Made by a program: the position numbers and the translations under genes. A model generated the notes under the pieces. That model was not told where the DNA came from and did no database searches. It was given only the letters and a program-made list of their open reading frames with translations. Positions 19,862-33,005 of a stretch of DNA of 64,000 nucleotides are shown here, piece after piece (position 1 is the stretch's first letter; each line of letters begins with the position of its first letter). This DNA comes from Opitutia bacterium (GTDB taxonomy: Bacteria; Verrucomicrobiota; Verrucomicrobiia; Opitutales; Opitutaceae): contig CANGCX010000001.1 of NCBI GenBank assembly GCA_947452315.1, forward strand, positions 46,766 through 110,765, given 5' to 3'.

Positions 19862-22800
19862 TTACTTCAAGGACCCGCCATTCACAAAGACGATATACAT
19901 GCCGGCTTCCTTAATGCGGGTGTCCTCAGTGTTAGCCCCAAGAGTGAAGCTGGCGTCTTTAATGGTTGTTTGGGCGAAAAGACTCAGTGATTGGCCTAAG
20001 ACGATGATCTTGGCGCCAGTGGGCTTGAACTGCTTTGTTAGCCAAGCGGGACGAGGCAGGCGATCGTCATGAGCAATGGTCACAGTACTACCGGAGTTAA
20101 CGGCTATTTCCATCAAATCCACGGCGCTGTAAGTTGAGTCTCGGTCGTCTGCTTGCACCCAATCTGAGCCAAGGAGTTCGGCCGGTAGCGCAGGGAACGG
20201 CGTCTCGGCGTTAACGTAAGCATTTTTGCCCGGACGTGCGTCAACCTCTACGTGCACAATGGCAGCGTTTGGTGCGGTGTAGTTCAACGTTTTGATGAAT
20301 TTGCCGAGCATGATCGGGCCGCTGGCCTTCACGGTTGCTGTCGCGGTCGGAGAGATCGAGCGGGTGGGCGCTTGATTGGGAAGATTCACGTGACCAGCGA
20401 TGGGGGCGGCTCCGGTAAAGGCGTTAGCGGTGATTTCCACGCTAGCGGATGAAAGGCCAGTGCTCGCGGCGGTGAGGATGAGTTTGCCCGGATTGCGACT
20501 AGCACGCACAGCGACGCGGTTAATGCCGGCTTCCAGGTCGAGAAAAAGGTTGTTCGTTGAATCTAGTTTTCCGCTGTTGTAGCCGCCACGCCAAGTTCCT
20601 GGACCACTAAAGGTGAAATCGACCCGAGGCTGCACGGTGGGGCATCGCTGGCCTTGAGCATCTACGGCTTCAATGTCTATCAAGGCGATGTCAGAGCCAT
20701 CGGCGCGCAGGCCACCTGGAGCGGTAATAACCGTGAGGCGAAGAGCAACCGGGGTGCCGGCGGTACGTTTCGAGTCGTTGGCAACTACTACTCCGTTGTT
20801 TTTTGCCACGGCCTTGAGTTCTCCGGGGACATACGTAACTTCGGAAAACGTGAAGAGGTAACGGTCCGAACGTTTGCCTAAACCGAGAGATTGTCCGTTG
20901 AGATACAGTTCTACCTCGGAAGCATTAGAAGCGACGTAAATGACTTTTTTGGTGCCTGCTGGGTACGTCCAATGGCCGATGATTTTAACTTGGGGTTCTT
21001 CTGTCCACATAGCAGTCATAACATCGAAAGCAGGCTTGGGTAGACGCACAGCGTCGACTTCACCACTATTGCGAGCGACCTCGACCGCGACGCGGCCACC
21101 ACTGGTGCTGTCGGAGAAGATCCAATTGCCGCCACCAGCGTGATTGTCAGCGCCGAGTTTTTTCACGTAGTGGCTGACTTCGTTGACGGCGAATTGTTCA
21201 GAGTTGAGCTGGTATGTTTGTCCTTTGGCTTCAGGGTATCCAAAGTTGGGCGGCGAAAAATTATCCCACACGCGTCGCGGGGATTCTTCGCGATTATATT
21301 CCCCTTCGACGACGGGCAGACGTGCGATTTCACGACCACCTTCCGTACCTACACCCACATCCATAAATTCCGCGGTGATGGCATCAGCGCGTCTATGGGT
21401 GTAGGCGCGACCTCCGTGCGGATCATATTTATCCATGTAGCCTCGGAGCTCTTTGGCGTGGGCACGCGTGATCTTCTGGTTGCCGCCTTCCCAAAGCAGA
21501 ATCGAAGGATTGTTGCGGAAATAAATAATGGCGTCACGGAACACGCTGGCGCGGAGCTGCCAAGCACCACCAATAGTGTCGTGTTCACCATCTGCGCCGG
21601 GTTGAAGCGCGACGATACCAAGACGGTCACCAGCGGAAATTTGCGCTGGCCCTGCGGCAGCGTGGCCCCAACGCACGAAGTTGCCACCACCGGCACGCAT
21701 GAGCTCTAGAGTATAAAAATGCAGCCAATCTGGAAGCGCAGCACCAAGCCCGGCCCATTCGTTAGTGGGTTTCTGACCCCATCCGTGTAGTTTCAAGTGC
21801 TGGCCATTAATATAAAACCCGGAAGCTGCTTCCCAGCGGACGTGCCGTATACCGAGCGGGATTTCACAGGTGTCGATCGTTTCACCCGCTATGCGGAGCG
21901 ATGATACCACGCGGTAAACGTGCGGATATGCGGGTTCCCAAAGTTTAGGATTTGCTAATTTAGCGGAAAATTTAAATTCAACGGATGCTCCGGCCGCGAC
22001 GGACTTTTTTTCCGATAATTTCATGACAGAGTGTCCGGTTGAGTCGAAAATTTCCGCGTGGAGTTCTGCCTCCGCGGCAGTGGTGCGCTCGTTGCGCGCT
22101 GGAACCTCTAGACCGATGAGCGCAGATTTTTCATTGATCTCAGTGGCGTAGGCGTAGGGTCCAGCCGTCTCCAAGAAACTGTAGAGCGGAAGGCAAATGT
22201 GTAGCGGGTCGGTGACGTAGAGTCGAACATTGCGGTAAAGACCACCGTGCGCGGGATGCCAGTGCGGGTTATTCCACGGAATTTGATCGGCGTTGAGATC
22301 GGCTAGATTTTCGGGGATGGATTCGTTGAACTGCTCGGAAAGCTTCGCGAGATTAGGGTGGGTCTTCTCATTAGTCGCGGCCTGCGCGGAAATCGAAGGA
22401 TCTAGCGGGTCTTTCATGAAACGGTTATCACACATAACGGCGAGTACGTTGGGCTGTCCGGCGGGCCGAAGGTGCGCAGTGAGATCAAAGCCAAAGGGAG
22501 TGAAGCCGGATTTACTCACGCCCAAAAGTTGGCCATTGAGGTATACCTCAGCGATTTGGCGGGCTGCCTCGAACTCGATAAAAACTTTTTTACCCATACT
22601 TGAGGCAGGTAGGGTGAATGTTTTTCGGTACCAAGTGCGTCCGCTCCATTGGATCTGTTCGCCGCGGTGGCCGGGGGTAGACCAATTGTCGAAAGTGTCG
22701 GTATCGTTGTATGTGTGAGGGGCTGAAACCATGGCCCAAGCGGAGTCGTCATAGGTTACGGCGGACGCACCGGCTGGGTCAGCTTTCAGGAATCGCCAAT

Positions 22801-22909
22801 CAGGATTAAAATTTAATGTTATGCGTTCGGCGGCGCTAAGAGCGGATAATAGCAGGCCGAATGTTACAGCGAGACAGAGGGATAGCCGGTGAGCGGATGG
22901 GTAACGCAT
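19862..22909 (-). CDS. Glycoside hydrolase family 2 protein (beta-galactosidase-like), secreted
   Basis: Signal peptide; NFNPDWRFLKADPAG; WYRKTFTLP; GHRGEQIQW; jelly-roll/Ig/TIM organisation; DUF4982-like region VKIIGHWTYPAGTKKVIYVASNASEVELYLNG. Confidence 0.88.
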   Translation of the reverse strand: MRYPSAHRLSLCLAVTFGLLLSALSAAERITLNFNPDWRFLKADPAGASAVTYDDSAWAMVSAPHTYNDTDTFDNWSTPGHRGEQIQWSGRTWYRKTFTLPASSMGKKVFIEFEAARQIAEVYLNGQLLGVSKSGFTPFGFDLTAHLRPAGQPNVLAVMCDNRFMKDPLDPSISAQAATNEKTHPNLAKLSEQFNESIPENLADLNADQIPWNNPHWHPAHGGLYRNVRLYVTDPLHICLPLYSFLETAGPYAYATEINEKSALIGLEVPARNERTTAAEAELHAEIFDSTGHSVMKLSEKKSVAAGASVEFKFSAKLANPKLWEPAYPHVYRVVSSLRIAGETIDTCEIPLGIRHVRWEAASGFYINGQHLKLHGWGQKPTNEWAGLGAALPDWLHFYTLELMRAGGGNFVRWGHAAAGPAQISAGDRLGIVALQPGADGEHDTIGGAWQLRASVFRDAIIYFRNNPSILLWEGGNQKITRAHAKELRGYMDKYDPHGGRAYTHRRADAITAEFMDVGVGTEGGREIARLPVVEGEYNREESPRRVWDNFSPPNFGYPEAKGQTYQLNSEQFAVNEVSHYVKKLGADNHAGGGNWIFSDSTSGGRVAVEVARNSGEVDAVRLPKPAFDVMTAMWTEEPQVKIIGHWTYPAGTKKVIYVASNASEVELYLNGQSLGLGKRSDRYLFTFSEVTYVPGELKAVAKNNGVVVANDSKRTAGTPVALRLTVITAPGGLRADGSDIALIDIEAVDAQGQRCPTVQPRVDFTFSGPGTWRGGYNSGKLDSTNNLFLDLEAGINRVAVRASRNPGKLILTAASTGLSSASVEITANAFTGAAPIAGHVNLPNQAPTRSISPTATATVKASGPIMLGKFIKTLNYTAPNAAIVHVEVDARPGKNAYVNAETPFPALPAELLGSDWVQADDRDSTYSAVDLMEIAVNSGSTVTIAHDDRLPRPAWLTKQFKPTGAKIIVLGQSLSLFAQTTIKDASFTLGANTEDTRIKEAGMYIVFVNGGSLK

Positions 22910-22965
22910 GGGAATTATGGTGCCCAGAGCCGCGTCAACGGCTAGGCGAAAACACGATCAATTGC

Positions 22966-23712
22966 TTAAATTGTTAACAGTGGTGTCGCTGAAGCTGAAG
23001 GCTTCTGCACTTCAACGGGCGTCGGAATATAGCGACGGCGGATTGGCGTCAGAACGCGCTCGGCGGGGGTGCGGTAGGCGCGACGACGATAGCCCGCGAG
23101 AGCAGGGTCTGATGCGCAGCGAATCTGGTAGGCCTGCATTCGAGCGAAAAGGTCATGCAGCTGAGCCGGAAGGGGATATGCGTCTAGACCAGATTTTTCT
23201 AGAGCCAATAGCAACTCATGCGTAGTTTCTAGTGTAGAAAGACAGCCGGCCTGGGGTTGTTGTTTGATGATGAAACGGCTTGGGGCGGTCGGTGTGAACA
23301 TCACACGTGGTAGCCGTTGAAGGCTTGGGCTCAATCGGAGCATTTTACGAGCACCGCTCCACGTCCCATCGAGTAAAAAAAGTACTAAGCGTCGCCCGCT
23401 GAGATCCGTCTCGGTAAGGGCTCCAGTGGTTAGATTGCGCGCGGTGGGTCCGGGATAAACCAAGACTGGGAAGTTGGTCGGATCTGCGATGAGCGCTTGG
23501 ACGAGTTCATGGGTGTCGAAAGTTAAACCCATATGGATCTCGCTGGTTGTAAGACAAAGATGCGTCAGACGCCCCGTCCCAGCTTTCTCATGTTTGAATT
23601 CTTTAGGGTGCATGAGATAGACGAATTTCGTCCGCGTCGGCATGGGCGTAATCGAGCTGCACCAGCAGAGAGACTGCGGCCAAAAACAACGGTAACATGT
23701 GATGCGACTCAT
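22966..23712 (-). CDS. DTW domain protein (probable tRNA-uridine aminocarboxypropyltransferase)
   Basis: Cys-rich N-terminus CYRCFWPQSLCWC; LMHPKEFKHEKAGTGRL; LFLLDGTWSGARKML (DTW-family D-x-T-W motif). Confidence 0.85.
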   Translation of the reverse strand: MSRITCYRCFWPQSLCWCSSITPMPTRTKFVYLMHPKEFKHEKAGTGRLTHLCLTTSEIHMGLTFDTHELVQALIADPTNFPVLVYPGPTARNLTTGALTETDLSGRRLVLFLLDGTWSGARKMLRLSPSLQRLPRVMFTPTAPSRFIIKQQPQAGCLSTLETTHELLLALEKSGLDAYPLPAQLHDLFARMQAYQIRCASDPALAGYRRRAYRTPAERVLTPIRRRYIPTPVEVQKPSASATPLLTI

Positions 23713-23864
23713 GCTGAGTTTGAGATTGGGGCTGTACCGGCTGCGGGGTCAATGCGCGCCGCGTGATCTCAAGTAAGGGGGGAGTGCACGTAACCAAAGC
23801 CTAGCGCAGCGTCTTCGCAGTGCGACATTGCGATCCAGCTATTAGGCTCACTAGATTTTGATCG

Positions 23865-24605
23865 ATGCCAGCTGATTTTCAATCTTCGCGTGAACCGCAA
23901 CCTTTGCGGCCGGTCGCCCTGCTTCGCACGCCTTTCATAGAGAAATTCGGCGTACCGCGGCAAAGCGGGCTAGTGCCGGAGGCGGAGGGGCTCGTGGTGT
24001 TTACACCGGAGTTTGCCCGGGAAGAATTCGTCCGTGGGCTGGAGGCGTTCTCTCATATTTGGCTCATCACGCAGTTTCATCATAACGAATCCTGGACGGG
24101 ATCAGCTACCGTGCGTCCGCCGCGGCTTGGGGGTAACGAGCGCGTGGGAGTTTTCGCCTCGCGCTCTCCGAATCGGCCCAACGGCCTAGGTCTGAGCTTG
24201 GTTCGCTTGATCGCTGTGGAGAAGACGCCAACTTTAATGCTGCGCGTCTCAGGTATTGATGCGGTAGACGGGACACCCGTTTTCGACATCAAACCGTATT
24301 TACCCTGGTGCGAGGCGCCCTTCGAAGCGCGCGCTGATTGGGCGCAAGCGGCGCCGACGGCTCGCGCGGCGGAAAATGTACTCATACCTCCCGAGCTATC
24401 GCTTCACGTGCTAAGCACGACGCCGGAAAACGGTACGGCAACCTTGGCGCTAGTGAGGCATCTTTTACAGCACAACCATCAACCCGCCTATCAACACGAC
24501 GCCTCGCGTCTTTACGGCATGAGCGTGGCGGGTTGGAACGTGCGCTGGCGGTTGCTTGAGGGCGATCGCGTTGAGGTATGCGCGCTGGAGCGCTTGGGCG
24601 CGTAG
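23865..24605 (+). CDS. trmO: tRNA (N6-threonylcarbamoyladenosine(37)-N6)-methyltransferase TrmO
   Basis: [63 protein letters not shown]. Confidence 0.9.
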   Translation: MPADFQSSREPQPLRPVALLRTPFIEKFGVPRQSGLVPEAEGLVVFTPEFAREEFVRGLEAFSHIWLITQFHHNESWTGSATVRPPRLGGNERVGVFASRSPNRPNGLGLSLVRLIAVEKTPTLMLRVSGIDAVDGTPVFDIKPYLPWCEAPFEARADWAQAAPTARAAENVLIPPELSLHVLSTTPENGTATLALVRHLLQHNHQPAYQHDASRLYGMSVAGWNVRWRLLEGDRVEVCALERLGA

Positions 24606-24654
24606 TGAGTGCGCAAGGCTTGTCTTATACGCATGTAATCGGCGTTGTGCGGGT

Positions 24655-27219
<2,565 letters not shown>

Positions 27220-27297
27220 GTCATTCGTGGATTAAGTTGGCTGGAGCAATTTCGAATTCGCTTGGGGCGAAAGGATGTAGGCGTTCATTCTTCTAGG

Positions 27298-28476
27298 ATG
27301 GAAGCGCCGCTACCATTTATTGTTCATGTCGATGCTGATGCATTTTTCGTCGGATGTGAACAGGCACGGCGACCAGAATTACGCGGAAAAAAATGCGCAG
27401 TAGGCGGAACCGAACGTGGGATTATTTCCTCAGCTAGCTACGAAGCGCGAGCGTGTGGAGTGTATACACCCATGCCGACGAGCCAGGCGATGCGCGTGTG
27501 TCCGGATCTGATCATGATCCCGCATACAAGCGGTCTCTACGGCCAAGTTTCCGAGGCTATGTTTGATCTGTGCGAATCGATCACGCCTTGGGTGCAAAGG
27601 AACTCGATTGATGAAGGTTATCTCGACTTGGCTGTTTGTGGGCTCAAAAACACGGCCGAGGTAGAGGTCTTGGTGCGAAAGTTGCAGCAAAGAATTTGGG
27701 ATCAATTAAGGATCACTGTCTCCATGGGCATCGCAGCAAACAAGCTGGTCGCACAGATCGCCAGCAAGCTGAAGAAGCCTCAGGGATTTGTCGTCGTGCC
27801 GGTCGGCTCCGAGCGAGAATTTTTAGCGCCCCTAAGCATCGGGAAATTACCGGGGATCGGAGCAAAGACTGAGGCCACTTTAGCTGAGTTTGGAATAAAA
27901 CTTATCGGCGATGTATGTGTGCGCAGTGAGCGTGAATTAAAGCAGGCGTTTGGCAGTGATTGGGCCGCGGTAATTGCAATGGCACGAGGCGAAGACGATC
28001 GTCCCGTAGAAACAACCACGCCAGATGCGAAGAGTTATTCACAACAAGAGACATTTGCTGAGGATGTCGGTGATTTCTCTGTTATTGAGCGCGTAGCGAA
28101 ACGAATGATTGATGAATTATTGCCAAAAGTGCGGGCAGATAGAAAACGCGTTAAGACTATCACAGTTAGGGTGCGCTATGGTGATTTTACGCAGACCTCA
28201 CAGGGCAAAAGTTTAGCGGAGGCTAGTGATCTGGAGGCGCCTTTTTACCCTCTGTTGGGTTCGTTGCTGCGCGAGTCATGGAACCAATGTCGAAAATTGC
28301 GTTTGGTGAGCGTACGTTTTTCCGGCGTTGAAGAGAATGGGGCTCAATTGGAGATGTTTGCACAGGCTGATGAAAAACGCCGAAAGCTGGCTGCTGTTTT
28401 GGATCGATTAAATTCAGTCGGGACTTCGGCGGGTGTGTCCCGAGGTCATCAATTGAGTCGCGCAAAGCGGGATTAA
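27298..28476 (+). CDS. dinB: DNA polymerase IV (Y-family)
   Basis: FIVHVDADAFFVGCEQARRPELRGKKCAVGG; SIDEGYLD; SMGIAANKLVAQIASKLKKP; LPGIGAKTE. Confidence 0.95.
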   Translation: MEAPLPFIVHVDADAFFVGCEQARRPELRGKKCAVGGTERGIISSASYEARACGVYTPMPTSQAMRVCPDLIMIPHTSGLYGQVSEAMFDLCESITPWVQRNSIDEGYLDLAVCGLKNTAEVEVLVRKLQQRIWDQLRITVSMGIAANKLVAQIASKLKKPQGFVVVPVGSEREFLAPLSIGKLPGIGAKTEATLAEFGIKLIGDVCVRSERELKQAFGSDWAAVIAMARGEDDRPVETTTPDAKSYSQQETFAEDVGDFSVIERVAKRMIDELLPKVRADRKRVKTITVRVRYGDFTQTSQGKSLAEASDLEAPFYPLLGSLLRESWNQCRKLRLVSVRFSGVEENGAQLEMFAQADEKRRKLAAVLDRLNSVGTSAGVSRGHQLSRAKRD

Positions 28477-28566
28477 TCGGGGGGAGGGGCGACAATTATC
28501 ATGTTTTTCGCTTATGAATTCATGAAATGAATTGGTCTGAGGCCTTTCAGTGTATTTGTTGCGGTG

Positions 28567-29364
28567 ATGGCGAACGATGACATAGTAAAACGGATCGAGG
28601 CGGCGAAACTCGCGGTGAAATCACAGACGGCTTTGTTGCACGCCGAATTCGGTCGGGCGGAAAGTCGCTGGAAAAGCGACGGCACACGAGTCACAGCGAT
28701 CGATGTCGCGATTTCAGAAAATATTTTCCGCGAGTTGGCTGCGCAATTCCCAGATGATCAATTCTTCAGTGAAGAACTAGCGGAGTCTGAAGCAGCAATT
28801 CCAGTGCGCGCGACATATTCATGGGTGCTAGATCCGATTGATGGGACTAATAATTTCGCGCTAGGCATTCCGTATTGCGCGATTTCATTGGCATTGTGCG
28901 AACGAGGTGAGCCGATCTACGGGGTAGTGTACGATTTGAGTCGACGGGTTTTGATGCATGGAGGCCCGGGATTTGGGATGCACGATGGGGAGCGCGTCGT
29001 ATCAGTCCTTAACTTGGCGCCGCATCGCGAGAGTATCGTAGGGTTTCATCGACCATTCGATCCAGCATGGTTACCGGCAACCCAGTCGGTACTCACACAA
29101 TTTAAGATTCGTGGGCTGGGGAGTGCTACCTTGCATCTAGCTTATGTAGCGGCGGGTTTGTTTGATGGCTGCGTGGATTTTAATGTGAAGATTTGGGATT
29201 TGGCCGCAGCAATTCCGCTGGTTCGCGCGGCGGGCGGCGAAGTCACTTTTATCAATGGAGCACAATTGCCGATGCAGTCGTTTGATCTAAAAATGGGTCG
29301 GATTGTTTACATCGCCGGAGGGCCTATCGTGGCGGCTCGGTTAAGGGAGTTGGTTCAGGGCTAA
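28567..29364 (+). CDS. Inositol monophosphatase family protein
   Basis: DDQFFSEELAES; WVLDPIDGTNNFALGIPYCAISLAL; IWDLAAAIPLVRAAGGEVT. Confidence 0.92.
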   Translation: MANDDIVKRIEAAKLAVKSQTALLHAEFGRAESRWKSDGTRVTAIDVAISENIFRELAAQFPDDQFFSEELAESEAAIPVRATYSWVLDPIDGTNNFALGIPYCAISLALCERGEPIYGVVYDLSRRVLMHGGPGFGMHDGERVVSVLNLAPHRESIVGFHRPFDPAWLPATQSVLTQFKIRGLGSATLHLAYVAAGLFDGCVDFNVKIWDLAAAIPLVRAAGGEVTFINGAQLPMQSFDLKMGRIVYIAGGPIVAARLRELVQG

Positions 29365-29365
29365 C

Positions 29366-29393
29366 AAAAAAGCCGGCTTTGCAGCCGGCTTTT
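29366..29393. terminator. Bidirectional intrinsic terminator
   Basis: AAAAAGCCGGC TTTGCA GCCGGCTTTT between convergent genes. Confidence 0.8.
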
Positions 29394-29427
29394 GCGAATT
29401 ATAGGCTACGTAAGCCTTTCAGCTTAG

Positions 29428-30786
29428 TTAGACCTGATAGGTTTGGAGCGGAACCGGATCGAGAATGGTGCTATTTGGCATCTGTGCTTTAAGCTGAGTC
29501 ATGAACCAAGCGCGGGCTGCAGGATCACCATGGGTGAGAACGACACTGCGCGCTTCGGTCTGGACGGCAAATTGCACGAGCTCTTCGCGATCGGCGTGGC
29601 CGCTGAGTTCGAAGCGTTCCACGCGAGCTTTGATTTTGGTTTTAACGTTCGCGGTTTTGAAGAGGAACGTGTCGCCCGGGGCGGAAGCGAGGAGTTCTCC
29701 ACCGGGGGTTTCGGGGTCGCAGTAACCGACGAAGCCAATCGTGTTGCGGGCATTACCTAATAGTCCGGAAGCGAGGGTGTAACTAGGGGTGCGCTCCACG
29801 AGCATGCCGGAACTTATGATGTACAGGGCGTTTTGACCAGGATCTTGGCCTGCCACCAGTTTGCGAGGCGCCGGTTTGATTTTTAGTTCCTTAATGATGC
29901 CACGGTTAAATTGAACGTGTTTGGTCTTGCGACTGATTTCATCGAAATAATCGGCGAGATCCATCCCTAGGCCGGAAGCAAAAATAGGGAAGTCGACGAG
30001 TTTGCCGAATTTGCGGGCGTCATGGATAATCGTCAGCACTTCTTGCATGCGGCCTAGCGCAAATACTGGAATGAGGAAGGAGCCACCACGTTGAATGGTG
30101 TCATTAATGCTCGCGACCAAGCGGATCATTTCCTCGGAACGACTTTTACCGATTGGGCGTTCGGTAGTTCCGCGAGTCGTTTCCGTGACGACGGTATCAA
30201 AGTGGCCAGCTGGAAAGCGCGCGCCTTTTAAGGTGCGTTGATCGGTGAACAGGACATCGCCGGTGAAAAAGATTGCGCGGTTTTTGTAGACGAGTTCGAC
30301 CGCGGCAGCTCCCGCAACGTGACCGGCGGGATGAAACACGATCTCGATTTCATCTTTGGCGCCACGGAAGTGTTTAGCCTGATTGAAGTTTAATCCGATC
30401 ATGCGTTTGCCGCAACGATCGATTTCCTCATGAGTGAACAGCGGATAATCGGGAATGTTGGCCTCTTCGCGTTGGCGCATCATCACGTTGGCGGAATTGT
30501 GCAGCATGCGCTCAATGAGCATGCGACTGGAGGTCGTCATTAACACAGGGGTGTTGGGATGCTCGCGCATCAACACCGGCAGACTGCCGATATGATCCAA
30601 GTGGCAGTGCGTGATAATGATAAGATCCAGGGGCTTATCGCGAATCAGCGAAAGATCAGGGGAGGCGGCACGGCCGACTTCTTTGGGATTTAAGCCGCAG
30701 TCAATGACGATGCGGAGTTCGCCGAGCTCGATGAACATCGAATTGGCACCGATGCCACCTGCGCGGTTGAGGTCTGTTAACTTCAT
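29428..30786 (-). CDS. MBL-fold metallo-hydrolase with beta-CASP/RNA-specificity domain
   Basis: THCHLDHIGSLP; HPAGHVAGAAAVEL; SGHADREELVQF; beta-CASP region PIFASGLGMDLADYF. Confidence 0.9.
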   Translation of the reverse strand: MKLTDLNRAGGIGANSMFIELGELRIVIDCGLNPKEVGRAASPDLSLIRDKPLDLIIITHCHLDHIGSLPVLMREHPNTPVLMTTSSRMLIERMLHNSANVMMRQREEANIPDYPLFTHEEIDRCGKRMIGLNFNQAKHFRGAKDEIEIVFHPAGHVAGAAAVELVYKNRAIFFTGDVLFTDQRTLKGARFPAGHFDTVVTETTRGTTERPIGKSRSEEMIRLVASINDTIQRGGSFLIPVFALGRMQEVLTIIHDARKFGKLVDFPIFASGLGMDLADYFDEISRKTKHVQFNRGIIKELKIKPAPRKLVAGQDPGQNALYIISSGMLVERTPSYTLASGLLGNARNTIGFVGYCDPETPGGELLASAPGDTFLFKTANVKTKIKARVERFELSGHADREELVQFAVQTEARSVVLTHGDPAARAWFMTQLKAQMPNSTILDPVPLQTYQV

Positions 30787-30900
30787 GAAAGAAACAGCCA
30801 ACACGAGATCACCGACGAGAACGAGAACGAATTTTTAAGTTCGGCCCCGCGAGTACCCGTAAATCATTAGGCAACCATGAAATAAGTCACATTTACTACC

Positions 30901-31323
30901 TTAGGTCGGTATCTTAAGATCAAATGGCGGTAACACGACGTGGATTTTACGTCCAGTCTCGTCGACTCCATGAAAGGAACCCGTCGCCCGAGCTTCACAG
31001 CCGGTCACATGGTAACTGTTGTATGAGAAGCGCTCACCGGGTGCGAGGCGCGGGGTTTCACCTATGATTTTATCACCTTCAATAACCAAATGAGAACCGT
31101 CAGCATGTTCCAGGACCCACTTGCGGCCGAGTAGAGTGATCGTGTGTTCGGAGCTGTTGTGAATCGTTACGAAATAAACAAACGCATGCGGTTTCTCCAT
31201 GGGGAGGCTGGCACCGCCGTGATGGTAAGTGATTTTATCTAGTGAAGCGCTAAGACCGGGGATTTCGTAGGAGCTGCTGGACACAAGATGAAACAGACGT
31301 ACAATCCAGTAACGAGCAAGCAT
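30901..31323 (-). CDS. apaG: ApaG domain protein
   Basis: FVYFVTIHNSSEHTITLLGRKWVLEHADG; GETPRLAPGERFSYNSYHV; GSFHGV. Confidence 0.85.
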   Translation of the reverse strand: MLARYWIVRLFHLVSSSSYEIPGLSASLDKITYHHGGASLPMEKPHAFVYFVTIHNSSEHTITLLGRKWVLEHADGSHLVIEGDKIIGETPRLAPGERFSYNSYHVTGCEARATGSFHGVDETGRKIHVVLPPFDLKIPT

Positions 31324-31390
31324 ACGCTAAGGCGGACATAATTTAGCTTCGAGCTTGCGGCGCATCGTTGGCCTGCGCAAAAAACGCACC

Positions 31391-32947
31391 ATGGCTAAAT
31401 ACGCGCTTCTTTCGGTCAGCGATAAACAGGGTCTGGCAGAATTCGCGGCGTCGCTGGTGCGAACACACGGCTACACGCTCTTGTCGACCGGCGGCACAGC
31501 CAAGTTGCTCGCGGAAAAAGGCCTGCCTGTCACTGAAGTGGGTAACCACACTGGTTTTCCTGAAATCATGGAAGGACGCGTAAAAACGCTGCACCCTAAA
31601 ATCCACGGTGGCCTCCTATGTCGCCGCGATAAACCCGAACACCTTGCCCAAGCTCGTGAAAACCAGATCGAACTCATCGATCTCGTTGTGGTTAATCTTT
31701 ATCCTTTTGAGGCCACAGTGGCCAAACCTCACGTTGAGTTCGAGGAAGCCATCGAGAATATCGATATCGGCGGGCCTTCCATGTTGCGAAGCGCGGCAAA
31801 AAATCACGCGAGCGTCACTGTCGTGTGCGATCCGGTTGATTACTCGAGCGTGCTGACAGCGTTTGCTGCAGGCGAGGGGAGCGAAATGCTTAACGGCCTG
31901 CGCCGACGCCTCGCCCTCAAGGTCTTTCAGCGCACAGCCAGCTACGACTCAGCCATTGCTGGTTACTTAGCGACTCAGGCCGATACACCCGACCTTGAGG
32001 CCTTGAGCGGTCTGCCCGGCACACTTTCGCTTTCATGGAAAAAAGCACAAAACCTACGCTATGGCGAAAACCCGCACCAGCACGCAGCTCTCTACGGCAC
32101 CTTTCATGAGCATTACGAACAGCTCCAAGGCAAAGAGCTGAGCTATAATAATATTTTAGATATAACCGCCGCCACCTATCTCATCGGCGAATTTGAACGT
32201 CCCACCGTAGCGATTTTGAAACACACCAATCCATGTGGTGTAGCCAGTGCAGATACGTTACTTGAAGCTTGGGACAAAGCCTACGCAACTGACAGGCAAG
32301 CCCCCTTTGGCGGTATTATTATTGTCAACGCCACGCTTGATGCCGATCTCGCCAAGTTGATTGCGGAAATCTTCACCGAGGTCATCATTGCTCCTCGATT
32401 CACCGTTGAGGCTCTCGCTATTTTTTCCAAAAAGAAAAATCTGCGCCTTATGATTGCCAAAGCGGGTATAGGCGCGGATGCGTTGCAGGAAATACGATCC
32501 GTAATCGGAGGAGTGCTAGTGCAAGATCGAGACCGCACCCTAGGTAATGTGCGTGAATTCAAAGTCGTGACCCAGCGTCAACCCACGGCCGATGAATGGA
32601 GCGCCATGTTGTTTGGCTGGAAAGTCGGCAAACACGTCAAATCAAACTCGATTATTTATTGCCGCGGTGAGCAAACACTCGGCGTGGGTGCAGGTCAAAT
32701 GGCTCGGGTGGATAGCTCACGCATAGCGGTGTGGAAAGCCGGTGAGGCTGGCTTAGATCTACGAGGCTCGGTCGTGGCGAGTGAAGCACTTTTCCCCTTC
32801 GCGGACGGTTTGATTGCGGCGGCGGAGGCCGGTGCGACATGTGCGATTCAACCCGGCGGTTCCGTCCGTGATCCCGAGGTGATTGCGGCAGCCGATGCCC
32901 GCGGTATGGCCATGGTTTTTACCGGATCGCGTCATTTTAAGCATTAA
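31391..32947 (+). CDS. purH: Bifunctional AICAR transformylase/IMP cyclohydrolase
   Basis: [64 protein letters not shown]. Confidence 0.97.
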   Translation: MAKYALLSVSDKQGLAEFAASLVRTHGYTLLSTGGTAKLLAEKGLPVTEVGNHTGFPEIMEGRVKTLHPKIHGGLLCRRDKPEHLAQARENQIELIDLVVVNLYPFEATVAKPHVEFEEAIENIDIGGPSMLRSAAKNHASVTVVCDPVDYSSVLTAFAAGEGSEMLNGLRRRLALKVFQRTASYDSAIAGYLATQADTPDLEALSGLPGTLSLSWKKAQNLRYGENPHQHAALYGTFHEHYEQLQGKELSYNNILDITAATYLIGEFERPTVAILKHTNPCGVASADTLLEAWDKAYATDRQAPFGGIIIVNATLDADLAKLIAEIFTEVIIAPRFTVEALAIFSKKKNLRLMIAKAGIGADALQEIRSVIGGVLVQDRDRTLGNVREFKVVTQRQPTADEWSAMLFGWKVGKHVKSNSIIYCRGEQTLGVGAGQMARVDSSRIAVWKAGEAGLDLRGSVVASEALFPFADGLIAAAEAGATCAIQPGGSVRDPEVIAAADARGMAMVFTGSRHFKH

Positions 32948-33005
32948 TCGAGCTTCCGACGATTTCCGGTTGGCGATCCGCTTGGATCGCCTCCAACGTA
33001 ATGGG

